A stretch of DNA of 64,000 nt from Carposina sasakii (lineage: Eukaryota > Arthropoda > Insecta > Lepidoptera > Carposinidae), in contig CP053159.1 in NCBI GenBank assembly GCA_014607495.2, positions 4,471,501-4,535,500 of the forward strand. Direction: 5' to 3'. A program made the translations under genes and the position numbers. This document shows positions 23,575 to 35,879 of the stretch, piece after piece; position 1 is the first letter of the stretch, and every line of letters begins with the position of its first letter. The notes beneath the pieces were generated by a model. The model was not told the DNA's origin, searched no databases, and was given only the letters and a program-made list of their open reading frames with translations.

Positions 23575-25017
23575 GATTGCGTATTCTGTGTACCTGTAGG
23601 TTCAGTCGTTTAGTTTAGACTAAGCATTTAGGTATTGTAAAATTAAATGCATTTTCCCAACATCTCCAGTATTCAACGATTGGATTTCGATTCCAGCCTG
23701 AGGCAGACCACTAATGGCAGGCACAATTGAAAGCGCTTCGTGGAAAATCAGCCAATAAGTATGCATCGCTACAGCGCTTTAGTGCTGGGAAGTCTGCAAA
23801 CTCTAAATCGAAGGATCTAGAATACCTACCAGTAAATATTAACGTAGGTATGTACATATTATAATAGTTGTTCTGTTTTCATTTTAACTATTTGTTAAAC
23901 TTTAATAGGTCTGACCACCCGGATAGCATACATTGTAGGTACTCATCATTCATACGTATTGCTCTCTGATAAAAGTACTTCCCGTCTCTTGTATATAAGG
24001 TACATTGTCCCAATCTCATCCCAATAATATTTTCCATTTTCCGGGAGAACCGTATGAAAGTCTGTTTTTAATAAAAATATCATTCCCTCGCCTACGTTCA
24101 ATTTTCTCTTTTCGTCGACTAGATAAAACAGATAATGTATAGAGGTACCAGGGCAGCATAAGCTGTGTAGGGCTAGCGCAAGTGGCCAGAATGACCACTT
24201 GGCTCTCTTTACGATTATTTGACTAGCCGCAGACGCTAACGTCCTAATTTATAACGTTAATACAGCAGACATGATTGTGGACCGTCGGCTATATTACAAC
24301 GTGGGTTGTACTCGCAAATCATAATATGTGGGCATATGAAAGTTATAGTTATAAAGTGTGATGATAAACCTTGGAAGGGAATCTCTTTTGACTTGACTAA
24401 AAATAAAAATGTACTTACACACGTGGAATAAAGGTTGTCTAGAATCTGAAGTTTAGTTTGAGTACTCTTTTAATTTTAATTGTTACGTTTTTTATTCGTG
24501 TTTTATTTCAGTAGTTTATTACTATATGAACTACATATTACAACTGAATCCTAATAAAAATAAAGTTGCAAAATAAAGACTGCCATCTAAGAGTAAGTTC
24601 GTATTTTTGAGGTAGTATAAATTAAAATTAATATAAGCTTTTTCATATTCTCAATGAAATTATTTTTATGATATTAGCCAGCCGTAGAAGGCTATCTAAA
24701 TATAATCATGTGTGGCAATGCACTTCCACTAAATACAGGGACAGAAGCCATTACACGAGCCACGCGTTCATATCGCTTGAATTGCGGTCATTTGTTCTGA
24801 TGACACCTCCTTTGTATCTATGTGACTCTTGTACCGCATCAAGAATATAATAATTTCTTAAGTGTTTGTTTATAACCTAATAAAATAAAAAAACCTATAA
24901 CCGAATAAAATTTGATTTTTTGAATAATGAAAGTAACGCTTTTGGAAAAGTAACTTATTTCTCGATCGATTCGATAAAAGTTTATCACCGACACGTTTGG
25001 TCCAATAGGAGGCCGTC
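23575..25017. other. No recognised feature
   Basis: Unclassified sequence, no supported frame. Confidence 0.45.
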
Positions 25018-25115
25018 ATTTTTGCGCGTTCGTCAAGTCACGTGATTAACTTCAATCGCTATTGGTGGGAGTGTTGCGACAACAAACGTTGATTTTAAAA
25101 TATATTACATTGTTT
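25018..25115. repeat. MITE-like repeat related to 18511
   Basis: ATTTTTGCGCGTTCGTCAAG, TCACGTGAT, then AATCGCTATTGGTGGGAGTG and TTGCGACA. A diverged relative is at 53479-53570. Confidence 0.45.
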
Positions 25116-25875
25116 AATCACCTTGGTTTCAATTAAAGAACATCTAAATTCTAAAAGTAGGTATGTAGGCACGCACCTAGGAAAACTTTTTATATTCCGG
25201 GAAATATTTTTATAAGTTGGTACTATATCATGATCGCTAACTAAATAAAACGTATTTTCGCAACATCTGTAGAGTGATACAGTAATTACATTAGATAAGT
25301 ATCATATTGTACACAGTACAATAAAAGACGCTCGTAGATACATTTAACATCTGTTTACACATCGTCTAACAAAAGTACTCTACTCAATTGTAGTTTATTT
25401 CTGAACAAAACACAAACAGAGTTTTTCTATCTTCAAAGAAGTTTTAACAAACACTAAAAAACTCGATTCCAAATATAAATAAGAAGTCCCCGGTTCTAGA
25501 AAACAAGAAAAAAATGTTGCCAGACATAAAATACAGTTTTCAAGAAGGTTCATTATTTAAACTTGTACTCCTTAGGAAAAGTTTTTCATATAATTTTCTT
25601 TAACTTTCTGAAATCTCATCTAAGAGTTACTTATCAGTGAAAGGAGACCCTTGAGAGCAATAAAAAATGGGTTTAGATTTCTAATTTGTACAACTAGGTA
25701 CTCGTTTGTATCGCAATGTATTTTATGGTAGGTACTTATATTTGTGTGTGTGAATAAATATTATAAACGCAAAAAAAGGTATTTTATCCTGTTGCCCTGA
25801 TCCTTAGATTCCTTTTCTCATTTACATTATCTGTAATTTTGCATGAAAATAGTCTTTATAATTTTTATATTTTTA

Positions 25876-26009
25876 TCCTCTTTCTTTACATAGATTTAAG
25901 TTAGGGTTATAAGGCTGTTGAACCTTAACTAGGTCGCAACATCTTGACCAATGCTTTTAGACTAAGGTGGTCAATCAATCTCCTCTTTCTTTACATAGAT
26001 TTAAGTTAG
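25876..26009. repeat. Exact 29-bp direct repeat, 105 bp apart
   Basis: TCCTCTTTCTTTACATAGAT, then TTAAGTTAG, occurs at 25876-25904 and 25981-26009 without mismatch, so a partial tandem duplication or a recent event. Confidence 0.6.
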
Positions 26010-26656
26010 TTATACTTAGTTATTTTTACCTTTTTTTGTATGAATATATCTAATAAACCATAAATCAAAATAAATATGTATATTTGTAACTAATCACAAA
26101 TTAAAATCACTTACCAACATACACACTCGGACAGAAAAATAACAAAATAATGTGATAGAGTCTAAAGCTATTGGTCGAAATGTTGCGACTAGTACTTTAC
26201 GAAAATAGATATCGCTCTTGACATTGTCCAAACCCTCCGTATTTAGTATCAATACGGTGTTCTAAAACATATCTATCTACAGTTACACCTACAGCACGAG
26301 ACAACGTACTAACAAACTAATGTACCCATTGCACAAACGACACGACTATCGCAAATACATAACCCAGTCGTCCCCAAACGTAGCAGAGGTAGTCGGATGG
26401 AAGTATATTCAAAATACCCGATTGAAGATGACAACTTCGCAGACATGCCAATCAGAAGCGATAGGTACCTAATACCTAATGGTCTAGCTCACTAGGACAC
26501 TCTGGCTGCCTTTCGACAACGCTACGTTGCTATGGATGCGTTGGAAATGGACCAATCAAATTCATTTACATTTTGACCAATGAATATTATGATTGATTGA
26601 TTAAATATTAAGCGTACCTATCTTCGTACTTCACATTCTGTTTTTTCTATTAGTTT

Positions 26657-26810
26657 TAAGGCGGTGTTATTAGACAAAAGAGGCATTTTAGAACATATAA
26701 ATAATATACTTGTCCGATTACCACAGCGCTACACGTCTCCTCACTCCCTCATTAGGTGTTTGAGGGAGTGAGGTAGACGTACTGCGTGTTTACCTATAAG
26801 AGCGCCTTAA
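26657..26810. mobile_element. Foldback element with strong central hairpin
   Basis: Ends TAAGGCGGTGTTATTAG / CTATAAGAGCGCCTTA. Inside, ACGTCTCCTCACTCCCTCA (26733) pairs with TGAGGGAGTGAGGTAGACGT (26761) with one unpaired base. It abuts the repeat at 26812. Confidence 0.55.
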
Positions 26811-26811
26811 T

Positions 26812-26945
26812 GCTTTATAGTCGCATGTAAGGTACCCCGGGATTTTCTATGCTTTGTTTTACATTTTTCTGGTCGCCTCTGTTGATCCTGGCTCACAGGA
26901 GTTGCAGAGGTGGGAATGAGTGGTGGGCCAATTCCGGTAGAATAT
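26812..26945. repeat. Unclassified repeat D, copy 2
   Basis: Same orientation as 15076-15208; GGTACCCCGGGATTTTCTAT and GGGAATGAGTGGTGGGCCAA. Begins at the end of the foldback at 26657-26810. Confidence 0.55.
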
Positions 26946-26973
26946 AATTGGTTGTCATCACTGGCATCTGTAG

Positions 26974-27067
26974 CATAGCATATTTCTTGCGTAAAGGCAG
27001 CCTAGACGGAGTAGTTTGGTCTTCTGATGGATCTATCGATTTAATTATTAAGCATTTATATTTTCAG
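26974..27067 (+). CDS. Candidate exon ending at a perfect donor, unknown product
   Basis: The frame is open from 26948 and ends TTT CAG at a perfect CAG|GTGAGT donor (intron from 27068), phase 0. It reads ...SLDGVVWSSDGSIDLIIKHL and so on. Possible acceptors are CTGTAG at 26973 and GGCAG at 27000; neither has a strong pyrimidine tract. It starts just after an unclassified repeat (26812-26945), which lowers confidence. Its exit phase is compatible with the candidate exon at 28235. Confidence 0.25.
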
Positions 27068-27448
27068 GTGAGTCAAGAAATGGTTAAAATCATAATATTG
27101 ACCCCATGGTTAAAATATAGAATTAGACCCAGAAGGTTTAGCAATAGGTACGGCGCTTGCTAACTAGGTACAATAAAAACTGTTCACTAGTAAGTTTTTA
27201 AATACAAAACTTTTTCCACCTTTCCTACTTAAAAATAGTTGTTGCATTACTGGTTGCGTCGCCATTAGTGTTCTAATGTGTGTGATCCAATAGAAACGAT
27301 GTCTCCATCGAGCTGGACCGCACCTGTGTCCAGGGAGGATGAATTTTGTTATAGATTCAGGGTTGTGTCCGAATAATTTATATTAATATGGACTGGGGTA
27401 GGTAGTTTTTTATTTTAGTTCCCTGGTAATATTTTTATACATAATAAA

Positions 27449-27660
27449 CATCCTCTCCGGCTTTGCACGGGTGTAATACCCTTTCACGTCGACAAAGTCG
27501 TAGGCGGCCGCTATAGTAGTGTTGTTTTTAGACTTTTTCAGTATTAAAAAAAATCTCTCCGTAAAAACCATCCTCGTACATTAAGAAATATTCTAAAAAA
27601 AGAATTTGCGAAATCGGTTCAGCTGTTCTCGAGATTCGCGCTTAGCAACACATTTTGCTA
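27449..27660. repeat. Lepidopteran interspersed repeat, probably retroelement-derived
   Basis: The CTCGAGATTCGCGCTTAGCA motif, followed by ACACATTTTGC, and the upstream CCGTAAAAACCATC are features I know from dispersed lepidopteran repeats. No frame is retained. Confidence 0.4.
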
Positions 27661-28234
27661 TTCATTTTTATCAAATAGATTAATAATGGAGACCCACTTT
27701 AGAAAATGCTAAATCTCGACTTAAGCAAAATCAAGAATTAGCACAAAAATGTTCTTTTAACATGTTGTTGACACAAACAGAAAGAACAGTCATCTTCTAA
27801 TTTTCAATATTAGGTACTGACTAATCTACAAACGTTTATTTGCCAGGGAATCTACCTATTTAAGTGATCATACTATAGGTATACCTAGCAAAGCATACTC
27901 TTAATTTTGTTTTTATGTCAAAAATAGCTTCATCAGTTTTCTAGAATAACCCTTTGTAAGGTTTAAAATCTAATTTGACGCGCTTTCATAGACACAACAC
28001 GGTCGGATGTTGTTGTTCGTAATAAATTTTATATAATTTCGCAATGCGGGTATACAGAAAAAATAGTTGAATATTGATTCAGCTGTCAAAGAATCAAATC
28101 TGCATTTCGTCAGAGTATCTACCGCGGGTCGGTCGACATTGAGTGTAAAATTAATAATTATAAAAATCAAACTACTTATATTACCTATATATAAATACTA
28201 ACTTAGTGATAAAGCGATCTCGCCGATCTTGCAG

Positions 28235-28289
28235 ATACACTATTCTGCCCAAGAATCGGTCATGGCATCACATAAAGTTTACTTTGAAG
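28235..28289 (+). CDS. Candidate 55-nt internal exon, unknown product
   Basis: It is bounded by a pyrimidine-containing acceptor (CGATCTTGCAG, ending 28234) and a strong donor (GAAG|GTAAGC, from 28290). Read in phase 0 it gives IHYSAQESVMASHKVYFE and leaves phase 1; one other frame is also open. An internal ATG at 28262 lies in a reasonable context, so this could alternatively be a first coding exon. Its exit phase matches the entry phase of the exon at 29174. Protein not recognised. Confidence 0.35.
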
Positions 28290-29173
28290 GTAAGCATTTC
28301 ATTCCATCTTCTTCTAGCTTCGTCCGCGGAAAATGTATAGCATAATTAGTACATAATGTACCTACATATATCAATTCTGATGTAATTATAAGCTAGATAT
28401 TTATCAAATTTAATCAAATTCCGTTGTAGGTAGTTTTGCATGAAAGGCTAAACATGAAAGTTACGACACACAGTAAATCTGTTAGTAAACCATTTGCTGG
28501 CATTTACCGTTCTGTATGTAAATCTTTTAAGAGACAAATGTTCTATGGGCAAAAGGATAAGAGTGAAAACGTTCATGAACATTGGTGAGCCGTTTCCGAG
28601 TCCATGCAAACGTCTCACAAACTTTTACATTTATAAGTAAACGTATGTACCTACATTGTCTTTGTCATTATAATGCTGGTTTTAATCACAAATCAATATA
28701 AAATATGTAACTGAAAATGTCCCCATTAATCTCGGTTATGTGAACCGGAGAAAATGGACTTTCTTTATATCGTGAGTCACCCGTGATTCACGGCGAGGTC
28801 AAACGTAACGCTTGACTCATGTAGTGAATAACATAATGTTTGGGCCGCATCCTACTAAGATACTAGTGGTGTCGCAACCAGTCGCGTTAACAATAAATGA
28901 TATACTTACCTATCAGTTCGATTCTGTGTTGGTGAAAGTGGTATAAGGGAGAAAGATTTCCTTATGTATTAACCCAGTTGCATAAAGAATCGTTAAAGAA
29001 TATTATGGCTAGCAGTTAATGTTTGAGTTATTGATGGTTAATGTGTGATGTTTTTATGTGTTGGTGGAACTTTAAAATTTTATTACTGTTTCGACAACAA
29101 ATGAAAAAATCCTGCCTGTGTATAGATACTTTCTACAACCGAGTACATATACCTATTTATTATTATTTTTCAG

Positions 29174-29229
29174 TACCAGTGATAATCCTGGTGCCTGATC
29201 CGGTGGCGCGACCATGGTATCCTAATGAG
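29174..29229 (+). CDS. Candidate 56-nt internal exon, proline-rich, unknown product
   Basis: This is the best-defined small exon in the window. A near-ideal acceptor (TATTATTATTTTTCAG, ending 29173) precedes it and a good donor (AATGAG|GTAGGT, from 29230) follows. Only one of three frames is open; it enters in phase 1 and leaves in phase 0, reading PVIILVPDPVARPWYPNE. GC content jumps within the exon relative to its AT-rich flanks. Joined to the exon at 28235 the split codon gives valine. I cannot name the protein. Confidence 0.45.
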
Positions 29230-29669
29230 GTAGGTGACTTAATCTTTTATCATTATTTACTGCTTGTGACACACTTTTGATACATATTTTTGTATTACAC
29301 TTAGTTTTATATGTGCAAAATGATGCAATAACTGATTTAATATGTGATACATAAATGATATGACTTTTGTTTGTAGGCTATTAATAAATCTGACCGAATG
29401 TAATAAATATTTCTCTGCATTGCGTTGTTATATATTAAATATTAGTTTATTTAATAGGTATATTTTTTTATAAAATGTCTGGCCCTGCGGGACTTATATA
29501 ATCATGAAATTAAATAAATACATAGTTCATCGACGAGAGTCGGAGAGCAAGTGAAAATAAAATCAAGACGTCACGGTAACGCGACGTCTATGTCCACCAC
29601 CGAGGAGGTTCTTCTGAACATATGTATAGTGTAAGTAAGCATTTTGATCATAAGTATGTATTTAAAGGC

Positions 29670-29771
29670 AATAAACGTGCATTTTGAGTCAAAATTTTTG
29701 TTAATGAGTTCTCTATTGGGCTATATTCATAGTATTTCGCGTAACATACCCCCTTTTGTTACACCTTGTAT
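29670..29771. mobile_element. Family P right-arm fragment
   Basis: Half element: CTCTATTGGGCTATATTC through CTTTTGTTACACCTTGTA matches the right arm of family P. Confidence 0.55.
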
Positions 29772-31724
29772 ATACCCACTTTAAGAATTAGTATGTATTC
29801 TCCTCGAATAATTAAATTAAATCGAACGTCAACCCTACGAATAGTTTTGACGTCGAACCTCAGGTAGTCGAACGGAATAACTTAAAACAATGCATCTGAA
29901 ATCTTGTCTAACTGCTCGACATACCCGCCGTTCAATTTCCCCAACACCTATTACGTATACATATCGCTACATTTCTACCATCCATCCCTGTTTGATTATA
30001 CTGGTTGAAAAGGGATGCAGCTAGGAATTCTTGGAGTGATTGATAAAGAATCCGCAACCCGTCTGTGGCTCCGACAACCCTATCCGTACTCGTTCATTCC
30101 GTTGCAAATTGTAGGGAGAAGTATTTATTTATTTTTGAGATAAAACGTTTGTTAGCCTAAGGCCGCACTACGGCAAAACCGCCGCGGATTTTAACCGCTT
30201 TTTTATTTCTATATATTGCTAACAAACTGAAACAATCGTTCTTACCTTGACCATACTTATTATTTTCATGGTAAAATTAACTTCTTGGTCCTCTCAAACG
30301 CCAAATTCCATTATGTGACCCTTAAGCTTTGGTTTTCTAGTATAGCGATGCCGTAATATTACGTACCCGGCGTAACGGCTCTACCTACTAACTATACCTA
30401 CCTTGACGAAAAAGAAAATAAACTACAATGATTGTATGAAAACTCTGGTTCCAAGTTAAGTCAAGTTATTCCACAAATAAACCTCAATTGAAACTATAGG
30501 TAAATTTTAAAATAATCCCCATCTTCTCGTTTTATATTTATTTCATCGTTACCTGAAAAAAAATAAGTAAATTGCAGCATAAAAGAAAGGTAAAGTCTGC
30601 AGTATTCTCGGAAAAACATAATGATAAACCTTTTGTTCTTCACCTTTTGAGTGATGTTTCACTTACGTCAGCCACTCCACCATTTTTCACTTTTTCATTA
30701 CATCTAATTATTTTATTTTCTCGTTAAATTTGCTCTCTCATATAATAATGCTGCGGTGAAAAATTACGCTCTTTGTCTGGAAAATATTTACCAGTGTCTA
30801 GAAACAACAAAAACATGGCTCTCTACGTTTCTACGAGAGATAAAATAAAAACTGTGCTGTGTACGTGTGTTGTTCTATTATTAATATGCTCTCTACAAAA
30901 TGTTTCTTGGTAACATGATGGCGATTCTTGTATCAAATGCCTTTGTCTTTGCTGATATAAGAATAATCAACTGTGCAAAGTTAAAATAGATGAGAAAAGT
31001 ATGATTGTTGTAATATTAATTTTCAAGTTCATATGTAAGTATTAAGTTACCTAAAAATCAAGGCAATATTTAATTTTGATGGAATATTAAAAATAGGTTT
31101 TGGTCTATCTAATTGATATCATAATTTAAATAAGGTACGTTTTCTTTACCTCTTTATAATGATTCCCCTAATCGTATTTTTAATAAACATGGAGTTGAGA
31201 CGGACTTTCTTCGCAGTGACATATGTATGGTCGCGAGTATTTTGTTTAGAACATTACGAAAACATACATTGTGAAACACGTCAGAGATCAAAATTGACGT
31301 TCAAACTATACAGTACCGTACAAAATTCATCAAAACATCCCTTTAAAAAATCTAAATTTACTTCAAAGCTTGAACCTATTTGCTTCCATGTCACGCATAA
31401 AAGCAATGAAGAATTAGTCGTAGAAGCACCACTTTGGACCGCTACTTTTAAACGTGCCTATTCGTTGCAACATAACGATGCCAATTCTCATAAAGGGAAC
31501 CGCTGAAATATGAAAAGCACTCCATCAGGGGCGCCGGCAGACGCGGGTGCATAATTTCGCGAAAATTCTGGATGGTAACGACCAGAATTAGGCTCTTATT
31601 TCAACAAGATTCGGGCAAAAAAAAATTAGTTTTAAGCTTTGAAATGAGTATGGAAGTGCCGGTAAAAAGCTGAAATATTAACAGACGTTGATTATCTTTG
31701 AAGGCGATCCAAATGAATTAGGTA
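29772..31724. other. No supported gene
   Basis: Includes a 115-codon frame at 31159-31506 with ATG but no domain, splice context or repeat homology. Confidence 0.45.
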
Positions 31725-31870
31725 CTAATATTATAAATGCCAAAGTAAGTTAATTTATTTGTTTGTTCACGCTTTATCTACTTAACCAATATTCTTGCAT
31801 ACATACCTACGTTTAGTTGGAAATACGATAAGGAGAAGGGCATAGGCTACATGTCTGTAGTCCACGCACC
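31725..31870 (+). repeat. Lepidopteran repeat head (Helitron-like)
   Basis: TACTAATATTATAAATGCCA, TTTGTTTGTTCACGC and TACTTAACCAATATTCTTGC as in 16916; extends rightwards into sequence shared with 63690-63765. Confidence 0.4.
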
Positions 31871-32092
31871 ACCACTGTCAAAAAAGGTATTTCGGCAGTT
31901 CATTTTGATGATTACTCAGATATGATGCCTTGCCTGATATTGGCACCATACACATACATTTCACTTCTATACGAGTATCATTAAGTTTCAATGAGTGATC
32001 ACCACTATGAACTGTCAAAATAAGAAAGCCAATAGGCATGCATACTAATTTGTATTACATCTCATAAATTATCTTTATTATATTTTTGTAGT

Positions 32093-32290
32093 ACCATGGA
32101 GTAATACAATTCCGGGAGGAGGGCAGCAGCGCCTCCTGTGCTGACAACATAGTCCAAAAATCAGACTGCGGTCACCATCCCGCCTTCCCAGAGAGTGTTG
32201 GCTATGGACAAAAACCCCCTTACGGCAGTTTACTTGTGGCGTGCCCTGGGGGACGAGGCCTTTACGTCCAGTAGTGGACTGCATGAGATG
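32093..32290 (-). repeat. Family C repeat, inverted, partial
   Basis: Contains ACAACATAGTCCAAAAATCA and GTGGCGTGCCCTGGGGGACG; lacks the CCCACGGGCAG end. Confidence 0.6.
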
Positions 32291-32375
32291 GTGTAATAAA
32301 TATATTACATTTATTTAATAAGCGTCTTTAATAATATTTATGTTACAAATTGGCTTTGTTAAAATTTGTGATATC

Positions 32376-32470
32376 ACTACATATTATAAAACAAAGTCGT
32401 CCCGCTGTCTGTCCCTATGTATGTTTATATCTTTTAAGCTAAGCAACGAATTTCTATGCGGTTTTTTTAA
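32376..32470 (+). repeat. Lepidopteran repeat fragment
   Basis: TATTATAAAACAAAGTCGTC, CGCTGTCTGTCCCTATGTAT, GCAACGAATTTCTATGCGG: a recognised dispersed motif. It leads into the GC-rich inverted repeat at 32540. Confidence 0.4.
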
Positions 32471-32539
32471 ATATATAGAGTGATTCAAGAGTAAGGTTTA
32501 TGTGTATAGTAGGTATCTGCATTGCACCCGTGCAAATCC

Positions 32540-32669
32540 GGGTTCGTTCCTTAGGGCCCCGGTTACTGAGGCACCCGTTCCGGAGGGACCCGATTCATTT
32601 TTATAATTAACTAGTAGTTTAGCTAAATATTCGGGTGCCTCAGGAACCGTGGCCCTCAGGAACGGACCC
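32540..32669. repeat. GC-rich 37-bp inverted repeat
   Basis: Left arm 32540-32576 and right arm 32633-32669 are complementary with about four mismatches (landmarks GAGGCACCC / GGGTGCCTC); a 56-base loop is AT-rich. It stands out in AT-rich surroundings. Confidence 0.6.
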
Positions 32670-32902
32670 GCAAAGCCGGGGCGGGTCAATAATAATTCAA
32701 AGTTACAAATTAGCTTTGTTACTATTTGTGATACATATTTGATATAAATACATTATCTAGATTCTTCGTCTGAAACGAGCTCACGTACGTTAAAATTAAA
32801 GTGACGGGAGTGTTAGCTTATTAGGTTTAAGCATTTGCACGCTCGTAGGTTTATTTATACTCGTAAATTTTGCCTTTACAATTTCTTGCTTAAGTTATGA
32901 TA

Positions 32903-33113
32903 TACATACATACATACATATATTATATACACGGCTGAGTTACCGAGATGGGGTAGCCAGAACTGCAGAATCTTAATGGAGATCACAGAGTTACATTTAG
33001 CTATCTATCTGTCCCTACTAGAAAGATCTAACTCTAAGTTGCTAGCTTATCGCCTGAGAGAATACCCGAGTTCCTTAGTCGACTCTTATGACATGTACGG
33101 AAGGAGATGCAGA
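32903..33113 (-). repeat. Family B repeat, inverted copy
   Basis: Nearly full-length inverted copy beginning in (ATAC)n and ending CGGAAGGAGATGCAG. Confidence 0.6.
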
Positions 33114-34550
33114 AACATCTGCACAGGACAGTAGTTACACAGTATTCTTATATCATACATACTCCTCTTGTAACCGGAACCATAGGGTACTTTTATCGTA
33201 AATATTATCTCGAGACTTTTGCAACTATTAGCAATAATAAGCAGAAAGTGAACGTCGACGCTCTAATACCCATAATAAACCCCTCGCAAGGATTAAGATT
33301 TTTGTCAAAATCTATGCCTATAATCTTCAAGACTTGAAACACCTTTCGACAATGACCTTCTGATACGCCTGTTTTTATGTACCTACCTATTAGTCGAGTT
33401 TAGAAAATTGTTAGACCATAATTGGATTCCACGAAAGTCTGGGCCACGAAAATAATGGTTATTCCCCGTACTTATTGTTATTTTACGGTTAAAACCGCAG
33501 CTAGCACGTGAACTTGTCTGATCCGTTTGGAAAAGTGAAAGATATTACATTATTATGAGGGTAGTTTTATATCAAACGCTGATAAATTTTAATATCTGAT
33601 GCTAATTTTGTGAAATTACCTTTTGGTTGAATTTTAAATTTGTGAATTTTAAATTGAAAATCTAGTTGTTACCATTTAAATACTCTAATATCGTTTTTAT
33701 ATCTGCAGATCAAGCAAAATTATGAAATAAGCATTACCTTTTTAAAAGCAATATCTAATAGTATGTATAGCAAATAATTTAGTTTCTTAAAGGTAGAGCA
33801 TTACTTTTAAATTTCAAAGTAAATTAAATAAAAATACCTTCTCGTAATTTGTAAAAAGACGCTCAACTCAAATGTTCATTCAAAATCATATTATAGTCTG
33901 CAAATTAATTTTTATAGCAAATTTTTAATCTTCACAGCATTCAGATATTCGTAGCCACCAAATTGAAATAATAATCTGGCAAGCTTAAAGTTATATCTAC
34001 CCTCAATGCAATTATTTGTTTTTTATTCTTCCAACCTCGTGCAATTTAAAAATAAATTATTTTGATTTAATTCTGTACTGACCCATACTTTCAGATGTGT
34101 TTATTAAAGTCGTTGTATATTTATATTATTAGATGTTTCTAATCTAAATAAGAGAATCTTTTCGAAAGCCAAAACTGAAAATGTAAGTACGAGTATTTCA
34201 AAATTAGATAAAAATCAGTCAAGCGTCATCTAATTCCAAAGTTAGAGCTTGACGACGACACAGTGAAAATATTTAATAAATTGAAAATTAGATTACCTAC
34301 ACGAAAATAGAATATGAAAAATGAACTCGTATATAATGAACTCCGTAAATATATTTATTTATTACTAGCAGACGCGATCTTATAGCCTATGTGTCTTACA
34401 GGCTGTTGTTCCGCTAAACGTCTTCAACACAATAAAAAATTGCGAAATTGTTTAAGATTGCCAGTTAAACGACTTTATTAGGTAGGTAGTTATGTTTAAC
34501 CAGTTTACACTTCAGATCTATCAAATCCAGGCACTGAATTACTTAACAAT
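33114..34550. other. No recognised feature
   Basis: Very AT-rich; nothing supported. Confidence 0.45.
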
Positions 34551-34680
34551 AGGGTCGATTCCGGCAGTCACACTTAAACCTAAACCTAATCTTAATCTGG
34601 TCTATCTTTCTCCGTTCTTAACATAAATGGCTGAGAGAGAAAAGGACAGGTAGGACAAATTTTACGTGTGACTGCCGGAG
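34551..34680. mobile_element. Foldback MITE, family G copy 1
   Basis: Starts AGGGTCGATTCCGGCAGTCA and ends TTTTACGTGTGACTGCCGGA; the right arm lacks ~10 bp relative to the other copies. Centre GTTCTTAACATAAATGGCTG. Confidence 0.65.
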
Positions 34681-35176
34681 GTAATATGGTCGATATTACT
34701 TACAGGTAAACGACACACTGCAAGCGTATGGGTGTCATACGAGTATACTAATACTAATGTGGAGTTGGTGAGAAGTTCGTTGTTACCGTAAAGTTAATTC
34801 AAGTACAAGCCTAACTAGTATTAGACTATTTTTTAAATCCGTAAATGAAAAACTTTTTCGGTAAAAATTCTAATCGCTTGTAAACTGTACTTTACCTCCA
34901 GACACTTTATTGGCAATTTAAAAAGTGCCGCTAATTTCTACTTTCCAAAAGACAGCAATTTGAGTACGAAACGAAACACTCGCAAAGGAAATTCAACACG
35001 AATACGAAAAGTTTCGTCGGCCGGGAATTAGCTGCACGAAAAACACAAAGTTTAAAAAAAAAACACATAGAGAGAGAGAGTGGAAAGTGTCACGAACAGA
35101 ATTTGGTATTCAGCCACTGGTATCATGAAGGAATCAGAAAAGGAGATGTAATATTTACCTATAATGTCTGAATGAT

Positions 35177-35320
35177 TTAGTACCGATTTTTCCAAACGTC
35201 ATAGCCTAGCAGAGGAATAAAGTTGATACTGTCTTTCTCTAAAACTTGATCCTAATAGAGACAGCATCAACCATATTTCTCCGATAGGCTATATGACGTT
35301 TTTGAAAAATCGGCCCTTAA
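35177..35320. mobile_element. Foldback MITE, family A copy 3
   Basis: Almost the same as 194-331, with ends TACCGATTTTTCCAAACGTC and GGCCCTTAA. Confidence 0.7.
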
Positions 35321-35879
35321 TGAAAGGAAGCTTTTATTTGGGCCAAAAATATAACTATTTAAATCTCTGACTGCTAATGTAGAATACACAGCGCAGTATA
35401 AATTAATCACTAGTGAAGAAGACCCTCTAGGATACAAGACGGAATCAAAGTCCAATATAAATCCTTGAATGCGATATCGAAATTTCTCTCAACGGGTCAG
35501 CATACATCAGTCAGGTCAGCAACTAGTGGCCCGGTGGGGTTGGAAGCGCTTCCCTGTTCACACTGGCTTTTGCCTCTCACAATAGTTATTCTATATAATC
35601 TTTCGCTAGTCTACTGTAAAAAAAATGTCCGATAAACAGTTTTACAATAACGTCAAATGACGACCACGCGACTGATTTAAATAGCACTGTTTTCAACTTT
35701 TAAAAATTTCTACGGTCGTAGGTTACAAAACCATCCTGTATACGTTGCTCCTCCTTTCCATCCTTCATTCTTAACTGGTATTGATGCGGCAGACGGGAGC
35801 TACTCATTTATTCATAAACGTTCAAAAACTTGTCAGTGGTACGGCACTACCACACTTGCATATTAGTAAAGTCATCCGT

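Noticed and set aside
28846..28905. Similarity to 52858-52918 (GGTGTCG.AACCAG..GCG)
   Set aside because: Weak, gapped match; could be coincidence and no third copy seen.
31159..31506. 115-codon plus-strand ORF with ATG
   Set aside because: No domain, no convincing splice or promoter context, composition not clearly coding; likely chance.
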